Part shown: one piece after another, positions 17,213 through 25,376 of the stretch | Position numbering within the stretch: the first letter of the stretch is position 1 | How the letters are laid out: each line of letters starts with the position of its first letter | DNA from: Candidatus Symbiothrix dinenymphae | GTDB taxonomy: Bacteria > Bacteroidota > Bacteroidia > Bacteroidales > Azobacteroidaceae | NCBI GenBank assembly: GCA_001417715.1 | Contig: BBRT01000024.1 | Coordinates: 1 to 64,000 of the forward strand | Length of the DNA stretch: 64,000 nucleotides | Direction: 5' to 3' | Translations under genes and position numbers: made by a program | Notes under the pieces: model-generated | What the model was told of the DNA's origin: nothing | Database searches by the model: none | What the model saw: the letters and a program-made list of their open reading frames with translations, nothing else

Positions 17213-17943
17213 GCTTGGGGGTATTTGTGGAAGATGCTGTGCAATTTTAGTTGGATGACACCCAGAAAGGCTTCTCCGAAGATGCCGCCGCTCATTTTGG
17301 ATACGCCTTCCATGCGATTGACGAAGATGATTGGCACTTCTTTCAATGTGAATCCGCATTTGTAGGCGGTGTATTTCATCTCGATTTGGAAGGCATAACC
17401 CTTGAATTTGATTTTGTCTAAATCAATGGTTTCCAAAACTTTACGTCTATAGCATTTGAAGCCGGCTGTCGTATCGCAGATTTTCATTCCGGAAATAATA
17501 CGCACATATTTGGATGCAAAATAGGACATCAGCACACGCGAAATAGGCCAATTAACCACATTCACACCGGAAACATAACGCGAACCAATTGCAACATTCG
17601 CACCATCATCTTTGCACGCCTGATAGAGCCGAAGCAAATCATCGGGATTGTGCGAAAAATCGGCATCCATCTCAAAAATGTACTCGTAATCGTACTGCAA
17701 CGCCCATTTGAAGCCCGCAATATAAGCCGTTCCCAAGCCCAATTTGCCTGCCCGCTCCACAATATGCAGCCGTCCGGAAAATTCCGGTTGCAAACTTTTG
17801 ACGATTTGCGCCGTCCCATCCGGCGAATTGTCGTCAATAATCAACACATCGAAAGGGTGGGGGAGCGGCATCACCTTGCGGATGAGCTTTTCGATGTTCT
17901 CCCTCTCGTTGTAAGTGGGTATAATGACTATACTGTCTTTCAT
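17197..17943 (-). CDS. Polyprenol-phosphate mannosyltransferase-like GT2 glycosyltransferase
   Basis: A 248-aa family 2 glycosyltransferase of the dolichyl/polyprenol-monophosphate mannose synthase type: IPTYNERENI at 8-17, IIDDNSPDGT, EMDADFSHNP (the DxD metal site) and DTTAGFKCYRR. It lacks the C-terminal membrane domain of DPM1 fusions. It would transfer a sugar from a nucleotide donor to a lipid carrier at the inner membrane, for envelope glycans. The start ATG lies only 4 nt after a -7 box (TAATTTTG), so the mRNA appears leaderless. The C-terminus SLRA-stop is contributed by a palindromic repeat. Confidence 0.88.
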   Translation of the reverse strand: MKDSIVIIPTYNERENIEKLIRKVMPLPHPFDVLIIDDNSPDGTAQIVKSLQPEFSGRLHIVERAGKLGLGTAYIAGFKWALQYDYEYIFEMDADFSHNPDDLLRLYQACKDDGANVAIGSRYVSGVNVVNWPISRVLMSYFASKYVRIISGMKICDTTAGFKCYRRKVLETIDLDKIKFKGYAFQIEMKYTAYKCGFTLKEVPIIFVNRMEGVSKMSGGIFGEAFLGVIQLKLHSIFHKYPQASLRA

Positions 17944-17947
17944 GCCG

Positions 17948-17955
17948 CAAAATTA
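17948..17955 (-). promoter_or_regulatory. -7 box immediately before the GT2 start
   Basis: TAATTTTG followed by CGGC and then the ATG, leaving no room for an untranslated leader. Confidence 0.6.
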
Positions 17956-17961
17956 CAAAAA

Positions 17962-19284
17962 TTATTGGAGATATGCCGTCACTTGCCCGCTGATTTGCAT
18001 CAGGGAAATTTCGCACAGTTTGGTGCTGTATTGCGCTTGCAGGAGGCGTTCTTCGGCTTCCAAGAGGCTGTTTTGGGCTTCGCGGAGTTCTATGCCCGAC
18101 AGGTTGCCGAGTTTGTAGCGTTCCATCGCGATTTCGTAGTTTTCGCGTGCGGCAATCAGGTTTTCTTTCTCCAAATTGGTCAAGCCGATGTTGTTTTGAT
18201 ATGCCATCCACATCGTTGCTAAATCGGCTTTCAGTGCCACTTCCAATTGCGCGATTTCTAATTCGCGGTTCTGAAGCGTTATTTTTGCGTTTTTTTGCTC
18301 CCTTCGGCGATTCATCCCATCGAAAATCGGGAAATTAAGCGAAAGACCGTAATTCAGCCCCAACGTGCTTTGTTGACTGAGGTTGGGGGAGGCAGCGGCA
18401 TCGTAAAAATTGCTTGTGTAGCCATAACCCGCATTCACTTTCAGGTAAGGATAATAGCGACTTTGGATGGCTTTCAAATCCAACGCACTCAGGGTTTTAT
18501 TTTTCTGCGCCAACAAGAGGCGCGAATTGGTTTCCAACGTGTTTTGCCACAAAGTCTGTTCGTTCAGCAGCAGGTTTGGCTCAATCACAGAATCGGGTGC
18601 CACAACCTTTTGAGCCACATTTTCGACCGCCATCAACTGGTTCAGGATGATAGCTGACGTGTTTACGACTTCCACTTGGCGAATCAACCGCGAACTGTCG
18701 GCATTAAAATCCACCCGTGCCTGTTGCAGCTCCAACCGCGACCCCGACCCGATGCCGTAACGCGCATCCACCACCCGAAGCCGCTCTTTGGACAATTCGA
18801 GCGCATATTTCAGGTTCGCTAACAGCAACTGCTGATGGATATAATTGTAATATTCAGCCGTCAGGTTGGCAATCAAATTTTCAATCGCAACGCGGGTCGC
18901 AATTTCGCCCTTCTGCTTAAATTCCTTGAGCCGCTCGTACTCCGTTTGCATCCGAAAGCCGTCAAAAGCTGTCCAATTGAGGCTCAAACCCACATTTGTG
19001 CCCTGATTGGAAATGCCGTTGATTTGCGAAGTTGCGCCATTCGTAACGTCTTCCCGGTCGTTCAGCGACCCCGAAAAACCGGCATTCAGGTCGAGCGTAG
19101 GCAAAATGCCCGCATTGCCGATGGTGGCATTGTTCTCGCTGATTTTCTGCTCGTTACGAATAATGCGGATGTCATAGTTCCGCTCCAGTCCGGTTTCCAG
19201 GCACCGCTTCAAGTCGTAAATTTCCTGCGTATGCCCCATCGCCGGAAGTAGGGCAAAGATGCCTATTGCTGTTATTTTTTTCAT
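17962..19284 (-). CDS. TolC family outer-membrane protein
   Basis: A 440-aa outer-membrane efflux channel subunit with a signal peptide (MKKITAIGIFALLPAMGHTQ). Two TolC-type helical-hairpin repeats follow, typified by YDLKRCLETGLERNYDI at the start, GSGSRLELQQARVDFNADS mid-protein and LGNLSGIELREAQNSLLEAE in the second half. TolC trimers form the exit duct of RND, ABC or MFS pumps; no pump gene is adjacent. ATG at 19284 is chosen because it lies 21 nt after a perfect -7 box and begins a clean signal peptide. Confidence 0.9.
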   Translation of the reverse strand: MKKITAIGIFALLPAMGHTQEIYDLKRCLETGLERNYDIRIIRNEQKISENNATIGNAGILPTLDLNAGFSGSLNDREDVTNGATSQINGISNQGTNVGLSLNWTAFDGFRMQTEYERLKEFKQKGEIATRVAIENLIANLTAEYYNYIHQQLLLANLKYALELSKERLRVVDARYGIGSGSRLELQQARVDFNADSSRLIRQVEVVNTSAIILNQLMAVENVAQKVVAPDSVIEPNLLLNEQTLWQNTLETNSRLLLAQKNKTLSALDLKAIQSRYYPYLKVNAGYGYTSNFYDAAASPNLSQQSTLGLNYGLSLNFPIFDGMNRRREQKNAKITLQNRELEIAQLEVALKADLATMWMAYQNNIGLTNLEKENLIAARENYEIAMERYKLGNLSGIELREAQNSLLEAEERLLQAQYSTKLCEISLMQISGQVTAYLQ

Positions 19285-19305
19285 TTTAATTGCTGAAATG
19301 CAGGG

Positions 19306-19313
19306 CAAAGGTA
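19306..19313 (-). promoter_or_regulatory. -7 box of the TolC gene at 17962-19284
   Basis: TACCTTTG on the minus strand, 21 nt before the ATG. It overlaps the 3' end region of the next gene upstream. Confidence 0.7.
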
Positions 19314-19321
19314 GTGAAAAA

Positions 19322-20644
19322 TTAACTGTTAATAAAATTGGAAATTGCATACAGCGGATAAACTTTGATTTTGTCGTATTGAGAAAAATTCTCCAAAGTG
19401 GTGCGAATACCGTATTCCGACTGTTTTTCGCGCATAAAAAAGTGCAAACTTTGCATTTTTCCCGTTGTTCCCGATTTCACTTCAATCGGAATAATCGCAT
19501 TCCCCTTTTGAAACAAATAATCGACCTGTGCATGAGTGCCGTTTTTCTCTCTTTGCCAATAATACAATTGCGAATGGCGATTGGGAGGCATTGCCTTTAA
19601 CATTTCCAAACCTGCGAATAATTCGGCAATATCGCCTTTGTTGATTTGTTCAAGGGTTTGCCCGATAAGAATTTCGCCGATATTCAATCCTAAAAATCGT
19701 TGAAAAATTCCGGTATCAAACGGAATATATTTGGTGAATTTCCGGCTGATTTGTGCGCCAAGAGGGATTCCGTTGGCTGAAGAGTGAAGAATAGGATGTA
19801 TCAATCCTGCCATTCCCAAGAGCATCAGCGAATCTTTCACCTGGTCGATATTTGCCCCTTTGGAGGCATTGGAATAGGTGAATTTTTGACAGCACTGCTC
19901 CATTACCGACGAAAAAACATCTCTAAGTCGCATTGGAAGCACACGTTTTTTATATTTTGAAAAATCGTCGTAGTATGTATCCATTAAATCGTCCAAAACT
20001 TGCTGACATTGAAGCAAATCATTATGTTCAACGTATGTTTTGACCACTTCCGGCATTCCTCCGATAGAGATAAATCGCACTAATTGATTGATTATATTTG
20101 GATGAATCGCCTCCGACAGAGGGCGGTCGGGAGCTGCTGCCGCAATTTTATTTGCCATCGCATCAAAACCCATAGCACGCAGATATTCGCTAAAACAGAG
20201 CGGATACATAAACATGGACGTAATGCGCCCCACAGCAAAAGAAGGAATCTCCTGCAAAGCAAATTCCAACAGTGAACCTGCTGCGATAACGTGCAATTCG
20301 GGCATTTCTTCATAAAAATAGCGAAGCGACTCAATAGCAGGCGTACAAGCCTGAATTTCATCGAGAAATAACAATGTTTTTCCTGCTTTAATGGGCTCTC
20401 CGTGCATAGCTTCGAGTTCCTCAACGATTTTTTGAGGAGAAGAAGAGAGTTCGAACACCGTTTTTGTCTGCAAATGTTCTTTCTTTTCAAAATTTATTTC
20501 AACCAAATTATCGAAATGTTTGCCAAATTCTCTGACCGAAGAAGACTTGCCAATTTGCCTCGCGCCGCGCAACAAAATAGGCTTGTGAATTTTTGCCTTC
20601 TTCCAATCCAATAATTTACTGTCTATCAAACGTTTAATGTACAT
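19322..20644 (-). CDS. AAA ATPase with DUF4143 domain
   Basis: A 440-aa ATP-binding protein. The Walker A motif is GARQIGKS (27-34) and Walker B LLFLDEIQ (91-98). The DUF4143 C-terminal half ends with a PD-(D/E)XK-like segment, AQVDYLFQKGNAIIPIEVKSG. These proteins are common and variable in Bacteroidetes and archaea; their function is not established, though the fold suggests an ATPase tied to a nuclease-like domain. The promoter (TATCTTTG at 20675-20682) is immediately preceded by a 33-bp tandem repeat array. Confidence 0.85.
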   Translation of the reverse strand: MYIKRLIDSKLLDWKKAKIHKPILLRGARQIGKSSSVREFGKHFDNLVEINFEKKEHLQTKTVFELSSSPQKIVEELEAMHGEPIKAGKTLLFLDEIQACTPAIESLRYFYEEMPELHVIAAGSLLEFALQEIPSFAVGRITSMFMYPLCFSEYLRAMGFDAMANKIAAAAPDRPLSEAIHPNIINQLVRFISIGGMPEVVKTYVEHNDLLQCQQVLDDLMDTYYDDFSKYKKRVLPMRLRDVFSSVMEQCCQKFTYSNASKGANIDQVKDSLMLLGMAGLIHPILHSSANGIPLGAQISRKFTKYIPFDTGIFQRFLGLNIGEILIGQTLEQINKGDIAELFAGLEMLKAMPPNRHSQLYYWQREKNGTHAQVDYLFQKGNAIIPIEVKSGTTGKMQSLHFFMREKQSEYGIRTTLENFSQYDKIKVYPLYAISNFINS

Positions 20645-20674
20645 TTTATATTATATATTTACAAATTCAGGCTG

Positions 20675-20682
20675 CAAAGATA
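20675..20682 (-). promoter_or_regulatory. -7 box of the AAA/DUF4143 gene
   Basis: TATCTTTG on the minus strand, 30 nt before the ATG. The tandem array begins 16 bp further upstream. Confidence 0.65.
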
Positions 20683-20697
20683 CGAAAAAAAAAACAC

Positions 20698-20812
20698 TTT
20701 TTGGAAAAAATGGCACCGAGATTTGGTCATTTTTTGGAAAAAATGGCACCGAGATTTGGTCATTTTTTGGAAAAAATGGCACCGAGATTTGGTCGTTTTT
20801 TGGAAAAAATGG
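20698..20812. repeat. 33-bp tandem repeat, about 3.5 copies
   Basis: Units start at 20698, 20731, 20764 and 20797 (partial). Each consists of TTTTTGGAAAAAATGG followed by CACCGAGATTTGGTCAT. The first two are identical and the third has one change (CGT for CAT). The array is intergenic, upstream of the ATPase promoter. An open frame across it (FGKNGTEIWSF repeated) is a by-product of the 33-nt period. Confidence 0.95.
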
Positions 20813-20862
20813 GGGCAAGAGGAAAATTTCAGTAAAAATGCTACCTACTTATGATGTCAATT

Positions 20863-22617
20863 TCACTCTTTTACAATTACTATCACCACGCGTCTGTTTT
20901 TTCGCCTGTTTTCTACGCTGTTGTTCGGCACGAGAGGCTCTGTGGCTGCTTTGCTGACTGTTTCTGTAATTATTTCTGCCGGAATACCTTGTTCTATCAT
21001 ATAGGCTTTGACGGTTTCGGCGCGGTCTTGTCCCAAAATCTCATTTCGTGCCTGTGAACCCGTGTCGTCGGTATGCCCTTCAATGCGGATATGCCAATTG
21101 GGGTATTTCTTTAGCAAGGTTATTTTTTCGTCCAACTGACTTTTGAGGTCGCGTATTTCTACGTCCAGGGCAGCCCTGCTCGCGAGTAACAGGTCGCTTT
21201 TGGCAACTTCAAAATTTATGGGCTTCTGCACCCGTGCCTTATCTACAATCCTTTGCTGACGCTGCTGCCTTGTTTCTTTGGCAGGCGTCTTCCGCACAAC
21301 TTTGACCGTGTCAACCGGCGAAGGTGGTAGCGGGGTGGCAACAGGCAGCGGGGCGGCAATGGGCGGCGGGCTGGCAACGGGCGGCGGGCTGGCAACGGAC
21401 AGCGGAGTGGCAACGGGTGGCGGGGCGGCAACGGGAGGCAGCGGCGGCGGACTTGCAACTTTTTTCACCGGAATTTTCCCAAACGCCAATGCAACTCTCA
21501 CGCCCGCTGAAACCGGTGACACTTTGTCAACAAACGGTTTGCCTTCGGCTGATGAGGCGGACAACATACCGGAGAGGCTGTATTTGGCTGACGTATTAGT
21601 GACGAATTCGGCGGCATTGTAACCAACAAGGTCGTTACCGCCGGTTTCAATGATATTTTTGAAGCCATAATCCATATAAATACCGGTATAGAGCGACCAT
21701 TCGTTTGTCAACGCCCATTTCATACCCGTTTCGACGGAAACAAAATAGGCTGTTTGGAGATTATCTATGCTCCCCCCACTAAGGTCTATTCTGTTACGGT
21801 TAACGTTGCCAAGTCCCATAGATTCAGGATCGATAATTTCCCTGCCTCGAATAGTGCCTGATGCGTGTAGCTCTTGCACATTATTTGTATAGTTGATGGT
21901 GCCGCGCGGAAGCCCGAATTTAACGCCAAGTGCGGCGTAAAACTTGCCTGTTTCTGTCATTTCTTTTTCAAAATGCAGCATGAGTGGGATGGTGAGCATG
22001 CTGAGGTGCTGCGATTCAGTGTAACCGCTGATGGTGGCGTCGAAATAGTCAAAATCGCCTCCCTCGCCATCAGAAATTTTACCTTTAGCATCTGTGAACG
22101 TTGGCAATTCGTAGTTGCTATTGAAGGATGCGATGCTTATGCCGGTTGAAACTGCCCATGTCTTGTTTTTTGAAAAGAAGAGAGTGTAGCCTATACCAAA
22201 ATCGTAGCCGACAGAGAACTTATAATTCCCCACATTGGGCGAATAATTCCACAGCGAAGATGCTCCGACTCCGGCGTGAACGGAAAATTCATTTCGGCTA
22301 AATGCCTTGCGCAGGATGAGCCGCATTTGAGGTGCAATATTAACTGTTTCGTTTCGCATGCCGACGCATGTTGCCACCAATTGTTTTGCCGAACGGGGTA
22401 CATACAACGTAAATGTGCCTTTTGCATCGGTTGTGTCGGTTATGGAAGGCTCCCCGTCCACTGATACAGCAACTCCGGGCAGTGGTCTCTGTTTTTCATT
22501 CACGACTACCCCCCGTACCAATATATCTTGTGCGACCGCCTCGACCACCTCGTCCTGCGCTAAAGCAGGAATCCCCACTCCGATGCACAACATTATGATG
22601 CACAACTTAACCTTCAT
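20863..22617 (-). CDS. OmpA family outer-membrane protein with carboxypeptidase-regulatory-like N-terminal domain
   Basis: A 584-aa protein. The signal peptide (MKVKLCIIMLCIGVGIPALAQ) is followed by a small beta-sandwich of the CarboxypepD_reg type (GVVVNEKQRPLPGVAVSVDG). An outer-membrane beta-barrel spans about 105-375. A proline-rich linker at about 385-440 (repeats of PPPVA and PLPVA) leads to an OmpA C-terminal peptidoglycan-binding domain (IRIEGHTDDTGSQARNEILGQ). It anchors the outer membrane to the wall. Its ATG overlaps the upstream T9SS cargo gene by 4 nt, so the two are coexpressed. Confidence 0.9.
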   Translation of the reverse strand: MKVKLCIIMLCIGVGIPALAQDEVVEAVAQDILVRGVVVNEKQRPLPGVAVSVDGEPSITDTTDAKGTFTLYVPRSAKQLVATCVGMRNETVNIAPQMRLILRKAFSRNEFSVHAGVGASSLWNYSPNVGNYKFSVGYDFGIGYTLFFSKNKTWAVSTGISIASFNSNYELPTFTDAKGKISDGEGGDFDYFDATISGYTESQHLSMLTIPLMLHFEKEMTETGKFYAALGVKFGLPRGTINYTNNVQELHASGTIRGREIIDPESMGLGNVNRNRIDLSGGSIDNLQTAYFVSVETGMKWALTNEWSLYTGIYMDYGFKNIIETGGNDLVGYNAAEFVTNTSAKYSLSGMLSASSAEGKPFVDKVSPVSAGVRVALAFGKIPVKKVASPPPLPPVAAPPPVATPLSVASPPPVASPPPIAAPLPVATPLPPSPVDTVKVVRKTPAKETRQQRQQRIVDKARVQKPINFEVAKSDLLLASRAALDVEIRDLKSQLDEKITLLKKYPNWHIRIEGHTDDTGSQARNEILGQDRAETVKAYMIEQGIPAEIITETVSKAATEPLVPNNSVENRRKNRRVVIVIVKE

Positions 22618-25262
22618 TCTACCACCACTTTAAGTGTTTCCTTCCCTACTCTCACAAAATAGATTCCCTTTATGGATGGCATTGGTATTTGCGTTTGTAT
22701 GGGATGTGTATCAACACCGCGACCGTTGAAATCGTATATTTTCAGGCTTTTTACCTCTTCGGGGATGCCTTCGATGGTGATGGTATTGCCGCCGGACACC
22801 GGATTGGGATATACATGCAAGGGGGGAGCGGATGCGGCGGTTGTTGGACGCAACGATATGCTCGTGAACGGGGTACATACGGTATCTTCTTCGGCAGTGA
22901 TGAGAACGACTTTGTATTCAAAGGATGTATCCAATGTGTCGGTAAAATGATTGGGACCCGCCGAATAGACAAATTCGGTAGAAAACAAACTATCCGTTTC
23001 AGTGGTACCTTTAACCCTTTTGAACCATTCGCAGGACACAAAATCGTAACCGAGGTCGCCATTTACAATTAGCAAGTTGTTATATTTCATGGACACGATG
23101 ATGTCAAAGGGAACTGTATCCGATGAATGAAGCGGCAGTTCAGGAGTAGGAGGCGGTGGTGGTGGCGGTATCGCCTTGAACGTTACACGGATATAATGAG
23201 TAGTATTGTTACTGCTTTGCAAATTTCTGAATGTGTAACTGCCTGTTACACTGTCGGTTGAAATGTAGTTGATGGATGTATTCACGTTATCAATAAAAAG
23301 GTTTTCAATGAGGGAATCCTCATTCGCAGTAAACGTAAATAATAGGCTCTCGTTCCCGTATTGCACAATGTCGCTCTCCGGCGAAATACTGCCTCCATAT
23401 CCTGCCGAAGCGGAGATGTAGTAGGTATTAATTTCCCAAATAGCATACAATTCTGAGTGACTATCAATTACGAAGTCTGGCTTATCTGCTTCATAATGCG
23501 TACCTGAGCCATCGGCGTTTGTATTCCAATGGTCAAGATGATAACCTGTCGGGCTGGAGAATATATTGGAAGGAGGCAGTTGTAATGCAATACCGTGAGT
23601 TTTTATCCGTACCGAGTCTGTGCCACTACCGTCATTGGAATGAAAGATAATATTGTAGGGGTTTCCCTCAAAATATATTTTCAATTCGGTGTCACCTGTT
23701 ACCATAAGTGCTGTATTATCAATCTCAATCTCATCCTCGCTATCTTCTAAAACTAAAGTCCATTTCAAAAAATGATAGCCCGGGAGCGGGATTGTATCAA
23801 AATAGTCTGAAATCGTATAAGGACCTCCATATCCAAATTTTCGGGTGCGTGGAAACACTGTTCCCATACCGCTCGCGGCGAGTCCTACACGAACATTGAA
23901 TGAATCAACTGCAAAATGCGCCACTATTTTCAGTACGGTGTCCGCCGCCGGCATCGTAAATTCCGTAATTGTTGAATCGCTCCCCTCAAATGTCCATTTA
24001 TCAAAATGATGATTTGTTGCAGGGATTGTATCAAAATACACCGAAATTGGATAAGTATACCCCGCATTCGGTATAAATCGCTCAAAGTTTGGAGTTACAG
24101 TTCCCATACTCGAATCGTTGCTTGCGGCTCGAACAATGGTTTTCTTAAATTCAGGAAATCCATCATTGATAGAACCCGCTTCAGACAATCTCCAAACATG
24201 CTCAAAGTCCCAACTGAACAATTTTCCGACTGGAGATATCTTATTCTGATACGTTGATGAAGCTTTGAAAAATGTAATTGACTTATCTGCACCTTCGTTA
24301 CTATCCTCACATTCAGCGCAACTTTTAGAGCTTCCATTAACCAATATGGAACTTAACGCATAAGAACCCTGCACTATGCCTGACACTTCTGTATATCCAA
24401 TTCGGTGTGCCGTCTTTTTAACACCGGTCGCTGTGACGGTTTCATTGGCGGCAAAACACAAGGATATACCGGCATCCGTGCGACCGCAAATGCCACCGGC
24501 ATAAGATTCAAAACCGGGCTCCGTTGAAAGACCAAAATAAATCTCCGAAGAAGAAACAATGTTGCCTGTATTATAGCAATTAGAAATAAGACCATCATCC
24601 AGCATCAGACCACAAATTCCGCCGGAAAAAGAGCGATAAATCTTATTTCCTTCAACAGAAGATGATGAAAAAATGCTATCGGTATTATAGCAATCAAGGA
24701 TGTACGTCCCGTTTTCGGCTAAGCCACAAATTCCGCCGACACAAGAACTACCGTCAGACTCAGAGAAAACGCTACTCTTATTATAGCAATTAAATATACT
24801 ATCCCGCTCTGCTCTGCCGCAAATGCCGCCGGATGACAAATTATACGTAGCCTCCAAAGAAGCCTGCACTCTGCCACTTACGCCTAAATTTTTGATGATG
24901 GCACCACGAGCAAAGCCAAACACCCCGACATACATATCCGATGTGGCAGAGGTGTAACTTGCATCAATGTTGACTGCCACCTCATAGCCCCCACCATCAA
25001 ATGTACCCTGAAAAGGATTTGCGAAATTACCGATTACAGTCCGAATAGTGTCTTCTTCGCCTGTTAAATCCCGCGTTAACAGGAAATATGTGCCGGCATA
25101 ACCGGTTCCGCTGTTCACCGTTGCCGCCAAAGCCTCCATATCGGCTCGGGATGATATGCGATAAGGGTCGCCCGCTCTGCCGGAGCCACCGCTATATGCC
25201 TGCACCACAGCCGTGTTGCAGACAAACAATGCTATTGCGATTGATGTGAAGAATCTGTTCAT
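22614..25262 (-). CDS. Large T9SS-exported protein with GLUG and InlB-type repeats
   Basis: An 882-aa surface or secreted protein. After the signal peptide (1-22) comes a beta-helix-like region with GLUG-type repeats (GGICGRAERDSIFNCYN, GGICGLAENGTYILDCYN, GGICGLMLDDGLISNCYN). Two divergent beta repeats share FDTIPxxxxHFxKW, and an InlB B-repeat-like (Listeria-Bacteroides) module spans about 535-615. A PPPPPP linker precedes the C-terminal type IX sorting domain (VYPNPVSGGNTITIEG to GIYFVRVGKETLKVVVE). It should be exported by the T9SS and processed at the cell surface. First gene of a two-gene operon with the OmpA protein. Confidence 0.9.
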   Translation of the reverse strand: MNRFFTSIAIALFVCNTAVVQAYSGGSGRAGDPYRISSRADMEALAATVNSGTGYAGTYFLLTRDLTGEEDTIRTVIGNFANPFQGTFDGGGYEVAVNIDASYTSATSDMYVGVFGFARGAIIKNLGVSGRVQASLEATYNLSSGGICGRAERDSIFNCYNKSSVFSESDGSSCVGGICGLAENGTYILDCYNTDSIFSSSSVEGNKIYRSFSGGICGLMLDDGLISNCYNTGNIVSSSEIYFGLSTEPGFESYAGGICGRTDAGISLCFAANETVTATGVKKTAHRIGYTEVSGIVQGSYALSSILVNGSSKSCAECEDSNEGADKSITFFKASSTYQNKISPVGKLFSWDFEHVWRLSEAGSINDGFPEFKKTIVRAASNDSSMGTVTPNFERFIPNAGYTYPISVYFDTIPATNHHFDKWTFEGSDSTITEFTMPAADTVLKIVAHFAVDSFNVRVGLAASGMGTVFPRTRKFGYGGPYTISDYFDTIPLPGYHFLKWTLVLEDSEDEIEIDNTALMVTGDTELKIYFEGNPYNIIFHSNDGSGTDSVRIKTHGIALQLPPSNIFSSPTGYHLDHWNTNADGSGTHYEADKPDFVIDSHSELYAIWEINTYYISASAGYGGSISPESDIVQYGNESLLFTFTANEDSLIENLFIDNVNTSINYISTDSVTGSYTFRNLQSSNNTTHYIRVTFKAIPPPPPPPTPELPLHSSDTVPFDIIVSMKYNNLLIVNGDLGYDFVSCEWFKRVKGTTETDSLFSTEFVYSAGPNHFTDTLDTSFEYKVVLITAEEDTVCTPFTSISLRPTTAASAPPLHVYPNPVSGGNTITIEGIPEEVKSLKIYDFNGRGVDTHPIQTQIPMPSIKGIYFVRVGKETLKVVVE

Positions 25263-25296
25263 ATATTGCTCATAACTTGTTCATAACTTTTTCGGG

Positions 25297-25304
25297 TGCA
25301 AAGG
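25297..25304 (-). promoter_or_regulatory. -7 box of the T9SS cargo-ompA operon
   Basis: TACCTTTG on the minus strand, 34 nt before the ATG. Confidence 0.7.
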
Positions 25305-25350
25305 TACAACAATTTTTTGATATAAACAATACAGTTGGAAAAAAAATACT

Positions 25351-25358
25351 TACCTTTG
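25351..25358 (+). promoter_or_regulatory. -7 box of the C26-M19 fusion gene
   Basis: TACCTTTG, 18 nt before the ATG at 25377. The box lies downstream of an earlier in-frame ATG (25335), ruling that start out. Confidence 0.75.
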
Positions 25359-25376
25359 CACTTTGCAAAAAAACGG

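Noticed and set aside
17168-17359. 64-residue N-terminal extension of PyrC
   Set aside because: It covers the neighbouring glycosyltransferase 3' end in another frame; homologs start at MIHIQNA.
20698-20812. Possible CRISPR array
   Set aside because: The 33-bp units follow each other without spacers and no cas gene is near; it is a simple tandem repeat.
20637-20957. Small protein with FGKNGTEIWSF repeats
   Set aside because: The frame exists only because the tandem unit is a multiple of three; it lacks a promoter in that direction and overlaps the end of the ompA gene.
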